Counted from the stretch's first letter, positions 8,392 through 17,796 are shown. The stretch: DNA of 64,000 nt from Rhodocyclales bacterium (GCA_016235165.1 JACRLX010000021.1:186001-250000); one strand, 5' to 3'. A program made the numbers and translations. The notes: a model not told the origin generated them from the sequence alone.

Positions 8392-9156
8392 ATGCGCGCA
8401 CCGTACTTGCTATTGTTGATAATTTCGCTTCTTTCCCCGGTCCGCTCCTTCGCTGACACGGCAACCCAAGAAAAACTTAGCAAAGAATTGCTCGGCTCTT
8501 GGCTGGTGACAGTCGCCTACGAAGGGAGAACTCGTCTCTTGAAGATCTCTGAGGTCTCACAAGGGACTGACGGGGTCTACCCGCTCACCGCTGTCTACGG
8601 TTGGTCTGACGGGAATCAAACGCCAATCAAAGCGGAATTCCACGACAGTGGCAACAAAAAGCTAACCGTCGTAACCCAAGCTGACTCAGTCATCACTGCC
8701 TCACAAGACTCCAACACAACGTACATCGGCACTTTTACTCCCAAGAACGGTGCTTCGAAGGGTCTTCGTATCTCCAAGATTGACGAAAAGCAACTCAGTG
8801 ACAAAACGTTCGGGTTCGAAAAGCCTGATGGAATAGTTCCTCAAAAATGCGCTTCGTTTTTTGGTATATGGAAAGGGTCGTGGGTGGCTGGTTACATCGA
8901 AGAGCAGACCCTGAAGGTCAGAAAAGTTACCTTAGTTGGGACCGACTGCATGGCAACGTTTACTTACGGAGATACGACATCTGATCCGAAGAATTTCTCG
9001 ACCATAAAAATGGATAACCAGGAATCTCTGTCATTCGTATGCAACAGAAGCACTGGTGGAACCTGCACCTTCACCGTCAAGGGAGATGAACTCTGGGCAA
9101 GCTACTCCAACCCAAGTGGTGGAAGCAATAGCGGGGTCTTCAAGAAGCAACAGTAG
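8392..9156 (+). CDS. Secreted protein of unknown function, lower GC than neighbours
   Basis: A 254-residue protein that I do not recognise. The ATG at 8392 is preferred over upstream in-frame starts because GGAG lies 8 bases before it and it opens a clean signal peptide (MRAPYLLLLIISLLSPVRSFA). The mature part is beta-rich and polar, with four cysteines (in PQKCASFF, GTDCMATF, SFVCNRS and GGTCTF), which could form two disulfides. Codon and base use is visibly richer in A/T than the rest of the window, pointing to recent transfer. The region resembles extracytoplasmic beta-barrel-like small proteins, but no family can be assigned. Confidence 0.6.
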   Translation: MRAPYLLLLIISLLSPVRSFADTATQEKLSKELLGSWLVTVAYEGRTRLLKISEVSQGTDGVYPLTAVYGWSDGNQTPIKAEFHDSGNKKLTVVTQADSVITASQDSNTTYIGTFTPKNGASKGLRISKIDEKQLSDKTFGFEKPDGIVPQKCASFFGIWKGSWVAGYIEEQTLKVRKVTLVGTDCMATFTYGDTTSDPKNFSTIKMDNQESLSFVCNRSTGGTCTFTVKGDELWASYSNPSGGSNSGVFKKQQ

Positions 9157-9289
9157 TCGCTTCGAGAAGGTTCCGAGGGGCGGTGCGGAACCTTGCGTTC
9201 TCTGTCGAATTGAGGATGACGAGGAAATGCTGGAGCCAATTGAAAGCGATAGGCGCCGCCTATTTGAGCATCCCGCTTACAGAGGCCGA

Positions 9290-9360
9290 ATCGGGTAAGG
9301 GCCGGCGTCTAACCGGCCCTCCCCACACCACCCGGCATGCGGGTCCGCACCGGGCGATTC
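9290..9360 (-). other. Structured segment resembling the 3' end (domains V-VI) of a group II intron
   Basis: On the minus strand a hairpin CCCGG-TGCG...CGCA-TG-CCGGG (9331-9354) has two short helices separated by a 2-nt 3' bulge, like domain V. It is followed by a 7-bp stem GGGCCGG/CCGGCCC (9299-9319) and then ACCCGAT near 9290, like domain VI and an intron 3' end. No 5' intron part and no reverse transcriptase are present, so it would be a fragment. The surrounding gap 9157-9385 shows no convincing gene. Confidence 0.35.
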
Positions 9361-9385
9361 ATCAACAGGGCGCACACGATTTCCC

Positions 9386-9706
9386 TCAGTCGGGAACCAG
9401 CCATTCAGCTTGTCTGGAGATTTCCTGATGCAACCAGTCGGGGTCGAGGTCGGCCCCGTTCGGCCAGGTGATCACACCCAGCTCAAGTCTCGCCTGCTCG
9501 AAAACTGCTGGATCGGCAAGCGCCCCATAAACACCCGGATTGCGACCCGCGACCAGGCGCGACAAGTCCGCCACCCCGCGGGTTCCGTCGACAAAGGTGA
9601 TCGCCAGCCGAAATCCGGGCTGCACGCTGAAGGCGCGGACGCGCCATGGCGCCGCCGGAACTACTCCAGCGGGGCGATCCGTTTTGGACTTTGCTTCGAT
9701 TGACAC
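9386..9706 (-). CDS. DUF2442 domain protein
   Basis: About 106 residues. The pattern WRVRAFSVQPGFRLAITFVD then GTRGVADLSRL and the C-terminal LELGVITWPNGADLDPDWLH is typical of DUF2442. The GTG at 9706 is chosen; an in-frame ATG at 9751 would overlap the upstream gene by 91 bases. It follows the DUF4160 gene on the same strand with a 46-base overlap. DUF4160/DUF2442 pairs are common in accessory DNA and are often suspected to be TA-like; function is unproven. Confidence 0.65.
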   Translation of the reverse strand: MSIEAKSKTDRPAGVVPAAPWRVRAFSVQPGFRLAITFVDGTRGVADLSRLVAGRNPGVYGALADPAVFEQARLELGVITWPNGADLDPDWLHQEISRQAEWLVPD

Positions 9707-9939
9707 AGGTTCCAATCCTCCATCAACTCCGCGCGATGCTCTGTCGCCCACTCGAGTACCAGCGCCAGCGCTCGTCGCGGCAAACTTCCCTTGATGACCT
9801 CAAGAGTCCGAATATCGATTTCCACCTCGAACTCGGCATAGAGGGCATGAAAATGCGGCGGAGCATGCTCACGCCAGAACATCTGGATCACGATTCCGAA
9901 GAATGCACTGATAGTCGGCATCGGCAAATCATAGTCCAA
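9661..9939 (-). CDS. DUF4160 domain protein
   Basis: A 92-residue protein with the DUF4160 hallmark MPTISAFFGIVIQMFWREH followed by APPHFHALYAEFE, a conserved His-rich turn. The C-terminal half has the usual LPRRALALVLEWATEHRAEL helix. It is the first gene of a minus-strand pair with DUF2442. It is the last gene of the accessory block before the ABC permease, which starts 40 bases away on the opposite strand. Confidence 0.75.
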   Translation of the reverse strand: MDYDLPMPTISAFFGIVIQMFWREHAPPHFHALYAEFEVEIDIRTLEVIKGSLPRRALALVLEWATEHRAELMEDWNLCQSKQSPKRIAPLE

Positions 9940-9979
9940 ACGACGACCGACAACAAAGCAAGTTCGCTATCATCGCCAG

Positions 9980-10774
9980 ATGGCCTCCGCCCACGCCCTG
10001 CCTGAACTTTTCCCACGACTTTCCCCCCGCGCCTTCGCCGTCTGGCGGCGCAATTTCCTGGTCTGGAAGAAGCTGGCGATTCCTTCCATGCTGGGCAACC
10101 TGGCCGACCCGATGATCTACCTGTTCGGCCTCGGCTACGGGCTGGGCGGCATGCTGCCCGAGGTGGGCGGCGTGCCCTACATCGCCTTCCTTGCCGCCGG
10201 CACGGTGTGCGCGTCGACCATGAATGCCGCTTCCTTCGAGGCGCTGTACTCGGCCTTTTCGCGCATGCATGTGCAGCGCACCTGGGAGGCGATCATGAAT
10301 GCGCCGGTGAACCTGGAGGACGTGCTGGCCGGCGAACTGCTGTGGGCCGCGGCCAAGGCCACGCTGTCGGGCACGGCGATCCTGGTGGTGATCGCGGCGC
10401 TCGGCTTCATCGCCTCGCCGCTGGCGCTGTGGGCGCTGCCGGTGATCTTCCTCACCGGCCTGGCCTTTGCCGCGCTGGGGCTGATCGTCACCGCGCTGGC
10501 CCCGTCGTATGATTTTTTCATGTATTACTTCACGCTCTTCATCACGCCCATGGTGCTGGTCTGCGGCGTCTTCTTTCCTGCCGACCAGCTGCCCGGCGTG
10601 GTCCAGGCGGTGGCCGCCTGGCTGCCGCTGACCCACGCGGTGAGCCTGGTCCGGCCCTTGCTGTTCGGCGAGGTGCCGGGCACCATCGGCCTGCATCTGG
10701 CCGCGCTGCTGGCATTTGCCGTGGCCGCCTTTTGCGTCGCCTCGGCGCTGATCCGGCGCCGCCTGCTGAAGTAA
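9980..10774 (+). CDS. ABC-2 type exporter permease, NodJ-like
   Basis: A 264-residue inner-membrane permease with six predicted helices. The N-terminal RRNFLVWKKLAIPSMLGNLA and the helix FTLFITPMVLVCGVFFPADQ followed by LPGVVQAVAAWLPLTHAVSL are characteristic of the NodJ branch of ABC-2 permeases. It is the natural partner of the ATPase at 5695-6606, from which it is now 3.4 kb away. Expression may depend on read-through of the island or a promoter in 9940-9979. ThiS follows 9 bases after its stop. Confidence 0.85.
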   Translation: MASAHALPELFPRLSPRAFAVWRRNFLVWKKLAIPSMLGNLADPMIYLFGLGYGLGGMLPEVGGVPYIAFLAAGTVCASTMNAASFEALYSAFSRMHVQRTWEAIMNAPVNLEDVLAGELLWAAAKATLSGTAILVVIAALGFIASPLALWALPVIFLTGLAFAALGLIVTALAPSYDFFMYYFTLFITPMVLVCGVFFPADQLPGVVQAVAAWLPLTHAVSLVRPLLFGEVPGTIGLHLAALLAFAVAAFCVASALIRRRLLK

Positions 10775-10783
10775 AATTCGGCG

Positions 10784-10984
10784 ATGGAAGTCATCATCAA
10801 CGGCGAGCCGCAGCGGCTGGCCGAACCCCTCACCGTCGCCACCCTGCTCGAAGCCCGCGGCATGGCCGGCAAGCGCGTCGCCGTGGAGCGCAATGGCGAG
10901 ATCGTGCCCAGGGGCCGCCACGCCGATACGCCGCTGGCCGAGGGTGACCAGATCGAAATCGTCGTCGCCGTCGGCGGCGGCTGA
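10784..10984 (+). CDS. thiS: Sulfur carrier protein ThiS
   Basis: A 66-residue ubiquitin-like protein ending in VGGG, with the terminal Gly-Gly that is adenylated and thiocarboxylated to donate sulfur for the thiamine thiazole ring. The N-terminal [12 protein letters not shown] strand and [20 protein letters not shown] match the family. It lies directly upstream of thiG. No TPP riboswitch is present because the permease gene ends just 9 bases upstream. Confidence 0.92.
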   Translation: MEVIINGEPQRLAEPLTVATLLEARGMAGKRVAVERNGEIVPRGRHADTPLAEGDQIEIVVAVGGG

Positions 10985-10998
10985 ACCGGGAACACAGC

Positions 10999-11796
10999 AT
11001 GCACGCAGATCCACTCGTCATCGCCGGCAAGAGCTACGGCTCGCGCCTGCTGGTCGGCACCGGCAAGTACAAGGACTTCGCCCAGACGCGCGAAGCCATC
11101 GTCGCCTCGGGCGCCGAGATCATCACCGTCGCCATCCGCCGCACCAACATCGGCCAGGAGCCGGGCCAGCCTTCGCTGCTGGAAGTTCTGCCCCCCGCGC
11201 AGTTCACCATCCTGCCCAATACCGCCGGTTGCTTTACGGCGGAGGACGCGGTGCGCACCTTGCGCCTCGGGCGCGAACTGCTCGACGGCCATGCCTTGTG
11301 CAAGCTGGAAGTGCTGGGCGACCCGCAGACCCTGTTTCCCAACATGCCGGAAACCCTGAAGGCCGCCGCGACCCTGGTCAAGGACGGCTTCCAGGTGATG
11401 GTGTATTGCGCCGACGATCCGATCCAGGCGCGCATGCTGGAAGACATCGGCTGCGTCGCAATCATGCCTTTGGCATCGCTGATCGGCTCCGGCATGGGTA
11501 TCCTCAATCCCTGGAACCTGAAGCTGATCATCGAGCAGGCCAAGCTGCCGGTGCTGGTCGATGCCGGCGTCGGCACCGCCTCGGATGCCGCGATCGCCAT
11601 GGAGCTGGGCTGCGACGGCGTGCTGATGAATACGGCGATCGCCGCCGCGCAGGACCCGGTGCTGATGGCCGGCGCCATGAGGAAGGCGGTCGAGGCCGGC
11701 CGCGAGGCCTTCCGTGCCGGACGCATGCCGAAGAAAACCTATGCGGCGAGCCCCAGCTCGCCCGGCGGCGGGCTGATCGGCCAAGCCGGCAAGTGA
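10999..11796 (+). CDS. thiG: Thiazole synthase ThiG
   Basis: A 265-residue TIM-barrel enzyme that forms thiamine thiazole phosphate from deoxyxylulose 5-phosphate, dehydroglycine and ThiS-thiocarboxylate. The Schiff-base lysine is Lys102 in LCKLEVLGD. Other hallmarks are [12 protein letters not shown] at the N-terminus, [14 protein letters not shown] and [20 protein letters not shown]. Length is normal. Its stop overlaps the GTG of the next gene (GTGA). Confidence 0.95.
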   Translation: MHADPLVIAGKSYGSRLLVGTGKYKDFAQTREAIVASGAEIITVAIRRTNIGQEPGQPSLLEVLPPAQFTILPNTAGCFTAEDAVRTLRLGRELLDGHALCKLEVLGDPQTLFPNMPETLKAAATLVKDGFQVMVYCADDPIQARMLEDIGCVAIMPLASLIGSGMGILNPWNLKLIIEQAKLPVLVDAGVGTASDAAIAMELGCDGVLMNTAIAAAQDPVLMAGAMRKAVEAGREAFRAGRMPKKTYAASPSSPGGGLIGQAGK

Positions 11797-12389
11797 AGCG
11801 TTTCACCGCCTGGCTGCTGCTGGCGCTGCTTTCCGCCGCGGCGACGGCACAGGAAACTCTACCCGCCGCCGAACCGTCGGCCCCGCTCGCGGCCCCCTTG
11901 CAGCCGCTGCACCAGGGCTACGCCTTCGAGCAAACCGATGTACTGGTGCGCCAGCGCCTGTTCGGCCTGGCGCATGGACTCTCGCTGCTGGCCGGCGCCT
12001 GCCTCGACCTTGCCGACCAGGCGGGCTCCACCCAGGAGGCCTACGCGGCCTGGCACGCCCGGCAGGCCACGGTGATCGACGGCCTGGTGCACGATCTCGC
12101 GCGCCACTATTTCGGCGCCCGCGCCGACGAAGCCCGCTGGGGCGACCTGGTGCGCGCGCTGAACCTCAAGGACAACATCCGCGACGTGCTCGGCGAAGTC
12201 ACGCTGGAAGAGGCCTGCGCCACGCTGCCGACGGCGATCATCCGCCCGCGCTATGAACTCGATCGCCTGCTGGCGGACAGCAAGACTCACGAAGACCCGG
12301 CGCCGGCCGCAAACCGGGGAAACGCCGTACCGTCAGCGCCGACTTCTGGCGCGAACCCCGATGCTGCTGCGCCCAAGGCCAGCGAATGA
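11793..12389 (+). CDS. Predicted secreted protein between thiG and trmB
   Basis: A 198-residue protein starting at a GTG that overlaps the thiG stop. A clear signal peptide ([20 protein letters not shown]) is followed by a mostly helical domain (about 40-160) without a recognised motif. The last 25 residues are low-complexity; they include NAVPSAPTS, which is encoded by a copy of repeat A (12323-12345). The stop overlaps the trmB start (ATGA). Function unknown; position suggests co-expression with thiG and trmB. Confidence 0.65.
   Translation: MKRFTAWLLLALLSAAATAQETLPAAEPSAPLAAPLQPLHQGYAFEQTDVLVRQRLFGLAHGLSLLAGACLDLADQAGSTQEAYAAWHARQATVIDGLVHDLARHYFGARADEARWGDLVRALNLKDNIRDVLGEVTLEEACATLPTAIIRPRYELDRLLADSKTHEDPAPAANRGNAVPSAPTSGANPDAAAPKASE
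12323..12345 (-). repeat. Repeat A copy 4 (near 3' end of secreted-protein gene)
   Basis: Plus strand reads CGCCGTACCGTCAGCGCC then GACTT, i.e. the complement of the consensus. Translated in frame as AVPSAPT, 15 residues before the stop. Confidence 0.75.
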
Positions 12390-13090
12390 GCGAATCCGAT
12401 ACCACCCTGCCGCGCCGCGACGGCCACATCCGCAGCTTCGTGTTGCGCCAGGGCCGCGTCTCCGAGGCGCAGCGGCGTTTCCACGAACAGGGCATGCCGC
12501 GCTGGGGCATCGCCTACCGCGCCGGACTGCTCGACCTCGACGCAACGTTTGGCCGCCAGGCGCCACGCTTCCTGGAGATCGGCTGCGGCATGGGCGAGAC
12601 CACGGCCATCATCGCCGCCGCGCATCCGCAGCACGACTATCTCGGCATCGAAGTGCACACCCCGGGCGTCGGCAGCCTGCTCAAGGAAATCGCCACGCGC
12701 GAGCTCACCAACCTGCGCGTGATCCAGCACGATGCGGTGGAAGTGGTGCGCGACATGCTGGCGCCACGGTCGCTGGCCGGCATCCACGTCTTCTTCCCCG
12801 ACCCCTGGCCGAAGAAGCGCCAGCAGAAGCGGCGCCTGATCCAGCCGCCCTTCGTCGCCCTGCTCGCCAGCCGGCTGGCGCCCGGCGGCTACCTGCATTG
12901 CGCCACGGATTGGCAGGAGTATGCCGAGCAGATGCTGGCGGTGCTGTCGGCCGAGCCCTTGCTGGAAAACACCGCGCCGGGTTTCGCGCCACGCCCCGCC
13001 TACCGCCCGCAAACCAAGTTCGAAACCCGCGGCCTGAAGCTCGGCCACGGCGTCTGGGACGTGGTGTTCCGGCGCCGGCCCGCGCCATGA
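12386..13090 (+). CDS. trmB: tRNA (guanine-N7-)-methyltransferase TrmB
   Basis: A 234-residue Rossmann-fold methyltransferase making m7G46 in tRNA. The SAM-binding motif [11 protein letters not shown] is near residue 62. The catalytic/tRNA-binding region is [20 protein letters not shown], and the C-terminal [20 protein letters not shown] is a family signature. The N-terminal [14 protein letters not shown] is normal. It overlaps both neighbours by four bases, so the thiG-to-nnrS genes probably form one transcript. Confidence 0.95.
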   Translation: MSESDTTLPRRDGHIRSFVLRQGRVSEAQRRFHEQGMPRWGIAYRAGLLDLDATFGRQAPRFLEIGCGMGETTAIIAAAHPQHDYLGIEVHTPGVGSLLKEIATRELTNLRVIQHDAVEVVRDMLAPRSLAGIHVFFPDPWPKKRQQKRRLIQPPFVALLASRLAPGGYLHCATDWQEYAEQMLAVLSAEPLLENTAPGFAPRPAYRPQTKFETRGLKLGHGVWDVVFRRRPAP

Positions 13091-14247
13091 GCCTGGGCAT
13101 GCATCCGCTTTGGCTCGCCGGCTTCCGGCCCTTCTTCGCACTGGCCTGCCTGGCGGGCTTGGCGCTGCCCCCGCTCTGGGTGCTCTTGCATCTGGGCCTG
13201 ATCGAGTCGCCTTCGCTGGCGCGAGCGCCACTGCTTTGGCATGGCCACGAAATGTTCTTCGGCTTCGGCTGGGCGGTGCTGGGTGGCTTTTTGCTCACCG
13301 CAACCAAGAACTGGGTCGGCATTCGCGGCTACCATGGCCCGCAGCTGGCCTGCCTCGCCGCGGCCTGGGTCGTCGAGCGGGCCGGCATGTGGTTCGGTGG
13401 AGCCTGGCCGCCGGCGCTGTTCGAGATCTCGAACAAGCTGTTCCTGGTCGGCATCGTCGCCATGCTGCTGTGGACCCTGATCCGCTACCGGCACCAGGAC
13501 AGCTACCGCGACAACTATTTCTTTCTGCTGATCCTGCCGGCCTTTCTGGTCGCCAAACAGCTGATGCTGGACGGCGAGCATTTTCGCGATGGCGCGACCA
13601 TGGCCACCGGCCTGTTCCGCGTCGCTTTCCTGGTGATGCTGGAACGCACCCTGAGCCAGTTCATGAAGGGCGTCTTCCAGGTGGAGATCCTGCGCCATGC
13701 GGCGCTCGACAAGACCATCAAGCTGCTCGGCCTGGTGCTGGTGGCCGCGCCCTGGCTGCCGCCATCGGTGGCCGCGCTGCTGGCCTTGCTGCTGGCCGCA
13801 CTGCTGACGGGGCGCCTCGTGTTCTGGCATCCCCGGCTGGCACTGCGGCGACTGGACATCGGCATCATGTATCTCGGCTATGCCGGCATCGTGCTCCAGT
13901 TGCTGCTCGAAGCACTGGCGGTACTGGCGCCGCCGGCCTGGGTCGGCGCCGTGTCGATGCACGTCTTCGGCCTGGGCGTGATGGGCCTGATCATTCCGGC
14001 CATGCTGATCCGCATCGCCAAGGGCCACACCGGGCGCAAGGTGGTGTTCGACGGCGGTGACAAGGCGGTGCTGTGGCTGATGATCGCCGCCTTTCTGCTG
14101 CGCGTGCTGGCGCCGCAGCTGGACGGCGGCGATTATTCGTTGTGGCTGGCCCTGGCCGCCACCGGCTGGCTGCTCGGCTTCGGCGTGCTCGCCCTGCGCC
14201 TGACACCGCTGCTGCTGGCGCCGCGCATCGACGGCAAGGAGCACTGA
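13087..14247 (+). CDS. NnrS family heme-copper membrane protein
   Basis: A 386-residue protein with about 12 membrane helices. The N-terminal [20 protein letters not shown] and the [20 protein letters not shown] helix with [10 protein letters not shown] are diagnostic of NnrS, a protein linked to nitric oxide tolerance in denitrifiers. Histidines in WHGHE and ISMHVFGLG-like helices are plausible metal ligands. Start overlaps the trmB stop (ATGA). Confidence 0.9.
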   Translation: MSLGMHPLWLAGFRPFFALACLAGLALPPLWVLLHLGLIESPSLARAPLLWHGHEMFFGFGWAVLGGFLLTATKNWVGIRGYHGPQLACLAAAWVVERAGMWFGGAWPPALFEISNKLFLVGIVAMLLWTLIRYRHQDSYRDNYFFLLILPAFLVAKQLMLDGEHFRDGATMATGLFRVAFLVMLERTLSQFMKGVFQVEILRHAALDKTIKLLGLVLVAAPWLPPSVAALLALLLAALLTGRLVFWHPRLALRRLDIGIMYLGYAGIVLQLLLEALAVLAPPAWVGAVSMHVFGLGVMGLIIPAMLIRIAKGHTGRKVVFDGGDKAVLWLMIAAFLLRVLAPQLDGGDYSLWLALAATGWLLGFGVLALRLTPLLLAPRIDGKEH

Positions 14248-14254
14248 GTCCGGC

Positions 14255-15070
14255 CTATTGACGCGATTCCAGCGCCAGGTCGTGGGTGTAAGGGGCGTGC
14301 GGAATGTGGAAGGCGACCGGGCCGTCGGGCTCGGAGTGGATGAACTGGTGCACCGAGGGATCGCTTGAATTGCTCAGCTCCTCCGGCGTGCCAGAGGCCA
14401 GCACCACGCCGTCATGCACGAAGAAAGCGTAATCGACCACCTTGAGGGTTTCCGAGACATCGTAGGTAACGATGATCGAGGTCGCGCCCAGCGCATCGTT
14501 GAGGCGGCGGATCAGCTCGGCGATGACATTCAGCGAAATCGGGTCGAGGCCGGCAAAGGGTTCGTCGTACATCGCCAGCATCGGGTCGAGCGCGATGGCG
14601 CGCGCCAGCGCCACGCGCCGCGCCATGCCGCCCGAAAGCTCGCTCGGCATCAGGCCGGTGGTGCCGCGCAAGCCAACGGCGTGCAGCTTCATCAGCACCA
14701 GGTCGTGGATCAGGTCTTCGGGCAGGTTGGTCAGCTCGCGCATCGGGAAGGCGATGTTGTCGAACACCGACATGTCGCTGAACAGGCCGCCGGCCTGGAA
14801 CATCATGCCCATGCGCCGGCGCATCTCGTAGAGGCCGTCGCTGTCGAGTTCGTGCACCACCTTGCCATCGACCCGCACCTGGCCCCGGTCGGGGCGCAGC
14901 TGACCGCCGATCAACTTGAGGATGGTGCTCTTGCCGGCACCGCTGACACCGAGGATGCCAACCACCTTGCCGCGCGGCACGGAAAACTGCACCCCCTTGA
15001 GCACCCGGTTGCCGCCATAGGCGAAGTGCAGGTTTTCGATCTCGATGAAATTCTTGGCTACGCCGCTCAC
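14255..15070 (-). CDS. MlaF-type phospholipid ABC transporter ATPase with Tyr at the H-loop
   Basis: A 271-residue ABC ATPase similar to MlaF (GTG start at 15070). Walker A is GVSGAGKST, signature LSGGMARR, Walker B LAMYDEPFAGLDP. The switch (H-loop) histidine, normally in a THD or SHD motif, reads VTYDVSE with Tyr203. Such enzymes drive lipid transport between inner and outer membranes. No mlaE, mlaD or other partner is adjacent; the neighbours are NnrS (convergent) and a GlcG-like gene. The partner permease must be elsewhere, or this is an orphan. Confidence 0.8.
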   Translation of the reverse strand: MSGVAKNFIEIENLHFAYGGNRVLKGVQFSVPRGKVVGILGVSGAGKSTILKLIGGQLRPDRGQVRVDGKVVHELDSDGLYEMRRRMGMMFQAGGLFSDMSVFDNIAFPMRELTNLPEDLIHDLVLMKLHAVGLRGTTGLMPSELSGGMARRVALARAIALDPMLAMYDEPFAGLDPISLNVIAELIRRLNDALGATSIIVTYDVSETLKVVDYAFFVHDGVVLASGTPEELSNSSDPSVHQFIHSEPDGPVAFHIPHAPYTHDLALESRQ

Positions 15071-15109
15071 TGGAACACCCTGATTGCGCCGGACATGGAG
15101 TCTCGCATT

Positions 15110-15511
15110 CTAGCCGTCGGCGGCTGCCGTCAGCGCCGCCTCGCCGGCGGCGGCGACGACGCCGTCCTCGAAGGACTTGAGTCCGGAAACGCCGATGGCG
15201 CCGACGTAGACGCCATCGCGAATCAGGGGCAGGCCACCTTCGAGGCAGATCACGTCGGGCAGGGTCATCAGGTTCGGCCGCCCCTGCATCACCGCGTCCT
15301 CGAAGGCCTTGGTCGGACGCTTGAACAGGATGGCGGTGCGCGCCTTTTGCTCGGCCACGCGCACCGAGCCTTTCTGGGTGCCATCCATGCGTTCGAGGGC
15401 AATCAGGTGGCCGCCGTCATCGAACACGGCGACGACCACGTTCCATTGCCGTTCCGCTGCCGCCCGGCAGGCGGCGGCGATGATGCGACGGGCATCTTCC
15501 AGACCAAGCAT
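15110..15511 (-). CDS. GlcG/HbpS-family heme-binding-like protein
   Basis: A 133-residue protein of the GlcG/HbpS family (Haem_degrading fold). It shows the usual LEDARRIIAAACRAAAERQW helix, VVVAVFDDGGHLIALERMDG strand pair and GGLPLIRDGVYVGAIGVSG. Members bind heme or act in unclear small-molecule roles and are normally 130-150 residues. It is a single gene, on the minus strand between the MlaF-type ATPase and the kinase gene. Confidence 0.8.
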   Translation of the reverse strand: MLGLEDARRIIAAACRAAAERQWNVVVAVFDDGGHLIALERMDGTQKGSVRVAEQKARTAILFKRPTKAFEDAVMQGRPNLMTLPDVICLEGGLPLIRDGVYVGAIGVSGLKSFEDGVVAAAGEAALTAAADG

Positions 15512-15562
15512 GGCAACTCCGTGTCGAAAGTGAAGCGATGATACGCCGCGCCCGGCCGGTAC

Positions 15563-16177
15563 CTACAGCGGCAGGCGCAGGCGGAACACCGCGCCCGCAT
15601 CGTTGCCAAGACCGAGCTCGCCGTGGCGGGCGCCGTTGGCATGCAGCTCGGCGACCTGCCGCGCCAGGTAAAGCCCGAGCCCGGTTCCCCTGCCGTCACC
15701 CGGCATGGCCATCGCCGGCGCGCCCAGCATTTCCGGCGGATAGCCCGGTCCGTCGTCGGCCACGGAAAACTCCAGGAATCCATCGACCGCCCGCGCGGCA
15801 ATCCGGATCGCGACCCGGGCGTGACGCATGGCGTTGTACAGCGCGTCCTGCAACAGCATGCGCACCAGTGCCTCGTCGTAGCAGGCCAGCACCGGCGCCC
15901 CGGCAAGATCGATATCCAGCCTCAAGGCGGTTTGCGCGCGGAACTCGGCCGCCAGTTCCTCGACCACGTCGGCTGGCGCATGGGCATCGACATTGAGCCG
16001 CAACCGGCCGGTGCCGGCCTTGTAGGCATGCAGCAAACGTGTCAGCGTGGCCGCCGCCTCCATGGCGATGCGCAGGGTTTCCATGTCGCCCTTGCGCTCG
16101 GCCTGCCGCACCAGCAGGTTGAGCCGGTTCTTGACATCGTGGATGGTCAGCACCGCCAGTTCGGAAAAATCGCTCAT
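15563..16177 (-). CDS. Cytoplasmic sensor histidine kinase without sensor domain
   Basis: A 204-residue kinase. The phosphoacceptor region is TIHDVKNRLNLLVRQ near residue 13. The ATPase domain has an N-box QDALYNAMRHA, G1 DDGPGYP and G2 GTGLGLYLARQVAELH. There is no membrane segment and no input domain, so it probably senses through a partner. It is translationally coupled (ATGA overlap) to the response regulator with TPR repeats encoded upstream, making a cognate pair likely. Confidence 0.85.
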   Translation of the reverse strand: MSDFSELAVLTIHDVKNRLNLLVRQAERKGDMETLRIAMEAAATLTRLLHAYKAGTGRLRLNVDAHAPADVVEELAAEFRAQTALRLDIDLAGAPVLACYDEALVRMLLQDALYNAMRHARVAIRIAARAVDGFLEFSVADDGPGYPPEMLGAPAMAMPGDGRGTGLGLYLARQVAELHANGARHGELGLGNDAGAVFRLRLPL

Positions 16178-17796
16178 TGCGCGGTTGCAGCGTACTTTTC
16201 GCGGATCCGCGCCACCAGCGCGGCGATCTCGGCCAGCTTGGGATGGGCAGGCACGGCCGCCTGCACCGCCTTCTGGAAACCCTGTGCCTGACGCATTTTT
16301 TCCGCGTCGAGACCATTGTGCAGAACGTCGAAATACAAGGCCGCCGCCGCGTTGGCCACGATCTGGATATTGCCGGGCAGGCGTTGCGCCGCCTCGGTCA
16401 GCATCTGCGCCGCGGGACCGAGCTCGCCGGCCTTGGCGCGCCTGACGGCATCGTTATTGATCTGGATGATCTCGTTGACGCTGTCGGCCACCAGCGACTC
16501 GGCAATCGCCTCCGCGCCATGGTCGCGCAGCACCGAAGACACGCGCTGGTGCAGATCGGTGGCCTCATGGTGGGTCTGCACCAGCTTGCGCAGGATGTCC
16601 TGCGCTTTGTCGTGGCGGCCGGTGCTGAGGCAGGCCTTGGCCACCGCCATCGTGACGGCAACCGGCAGCTTGCTGGCGTCCGCCTGCAAGGCGCGCTCGA
16701 GCGCGGCCCGCGCCTTGTCGGGATTGCCCGCCTTCTGCTGGGCAACGGCCTCCACCGCCGCCAGCATCGGATCCTGGGCGTCGCTCCTGAAATTGCTCAG
16801 GGCCTCGCCGATCAGATCCAGGGCCTTTGCCGGCTCGCCCAGTTCGGTGAACGCATTGCCCAGGCGCGCAATGTCCTGGGTTTCGCGCAGGGGAGAGTTG
16901 CGGGTGCGCTTGACCACCTTGTCCAGCGCCTGTTCGACGCGTTTGAAATCGCCTTGCTCCTCGACCACCGAGGCCACCGCGCGATGCCGCGCCAGGGAAT
17001 TCGGCGAAATGACGCAGGCGCTGTCGAGCACCGCCAGTGCCGCATCGGGATCGCCCGAAGCAAGGTGCACCTTGCCCAGCAGGTCATACGCTGCCATCAG
17101 CTGCGGCGCTTCCGCGATCAAGCCGATGAGCATGTCTTTCGATTCGGTGTCGTCGCCGCGCAGGTGCAAGGCACGCGCGAGGCCGAGCCTGGACCAGGGC
17201 AACGGCCGCTCCAGCAACATCAGCTGATAGAAGCCCACCGCGTCGTCATGACGGCCGGCGGCAAGCAGGGCATTGCCCTTGATGCGCATGGCATCAACCA
17301 TGTAACGATCCCTGGCCGCGATGATCTCGCCGCAGGCGGCGATCACGCCAGTCCAGTCGCCCCGGTCCTGCAATTTGTCGATGCGCGCCAGACGCTGCTT
17401 TTTTTCCAGCAGGCGCTCCAGGCGCAGCTTCAGCACCTCGGCGGTGAAAGGCTTGAGCAGGTAATCGTCGGGCAGGCATTCGGCGGCGGTCACCACGCTT
17501 TCGTAGCGCTTCTCGGCCGTAACCATGATAAACAGCACGCCGCGACCGATGATGCCCCGTGTGCGCAGGAATTCCAGGAACTGCTGGCCGTCGGTGCCCG
17601 CGCCAAGGTAGTAGTCGGCAAGGATGACATCGAAGTTGTGCTTGCGAAACTGGTCCAGCGCATCCTTGACGTTGCCACTGACGACTATCCGCTCGAAGCC
17701 GAGCATGCCGACCTGGGAGCGCAACGAACTGCGCGCCTCGGGCATGTCGTCGAGGATCAGGAGGCTCTTGTTGCTGAAATTTGTCGTCAGGGCCAT
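16174..17796 (-). CDS. Response regulator with C-terminal TPR repeats
   Basis: A 540-residue protein. The ATG at 17796 is preferred because it directly precedes the receiver (SLLILDDMPEARSSLRSQVG); an in-frame ATG at 17865 would add 23 unrelated residues. The receiver has its acidic pair DD, phosphoacceptor Asp in VILADYYLG and conserved Lys in LLKPF. From about residue 150 there are TPR-like helical repeats and no DNA-binding domain, so output is probably by protein contact. The kinase gene overlaps its 3' end. Confidence 0.85.
   Translation of the reverse strand: MALTTNFSNKSLLILDDMPEARSSLRSQVGMLGFERIVVSGNVKDALDQFRKHNFDVILADYYLGAGTDGQQFLEFLRTRGIIGRGVLFIMVTAEKRYESVVTAAECLPDDYLLKPFTAEVLKLRLERLLEKKQRLARIDKLQDRGDWTGVIAACGEIIAARDRYMVDAMRIKGNALLAAGRHDDAVGFYQLMLLERPLPWSRLGLARALHLRGDDTESKDMLIGLIAEAPQLMAAYDLLGKVHLASGDPDAALAVLDSACVISPNSLARHRAVASVVEEQGDFKRVEQALDKVVKRTRNSPLRETQDIARLGNAFTELGEPAKALDLIGEALSNFRSDAQDPMLAAVEAVAQQKAGNPDKARAALERALQADASKLPVAVTMAVAKACLSTGRHDKAQDILRKLVQTHHEATDLHQRVSSVLRDHGAEAIAESLVADSVNEIIQINNDAVRRAKAGELGPAAQMLTEAAQRLPGNIQIVANAAAALYFDVLHNGLDAEKMRQAQGFQKAVQAAVPAHPKLAEIAALVARIREKYAATAQ

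Noticed and set aside
9183-9428. Short plus-strand frame in the gap after the secreted protein
   Set aside because: No motif, overlaps structured DNA and the end of the DUF2442 gene; better explained as non-coding.
10775-10783. TPP riboswitch ahead of thiS-thiG
   Set aside because: Only nine bases separate the permease stop from thiS, leaving no room.
11041-11064. GTCGGCACCGGCAAG in thiG as another repeat A
   Set aside because: VGTGKYKD is native ThiG sequence and the downstream half of the repeat is missing.
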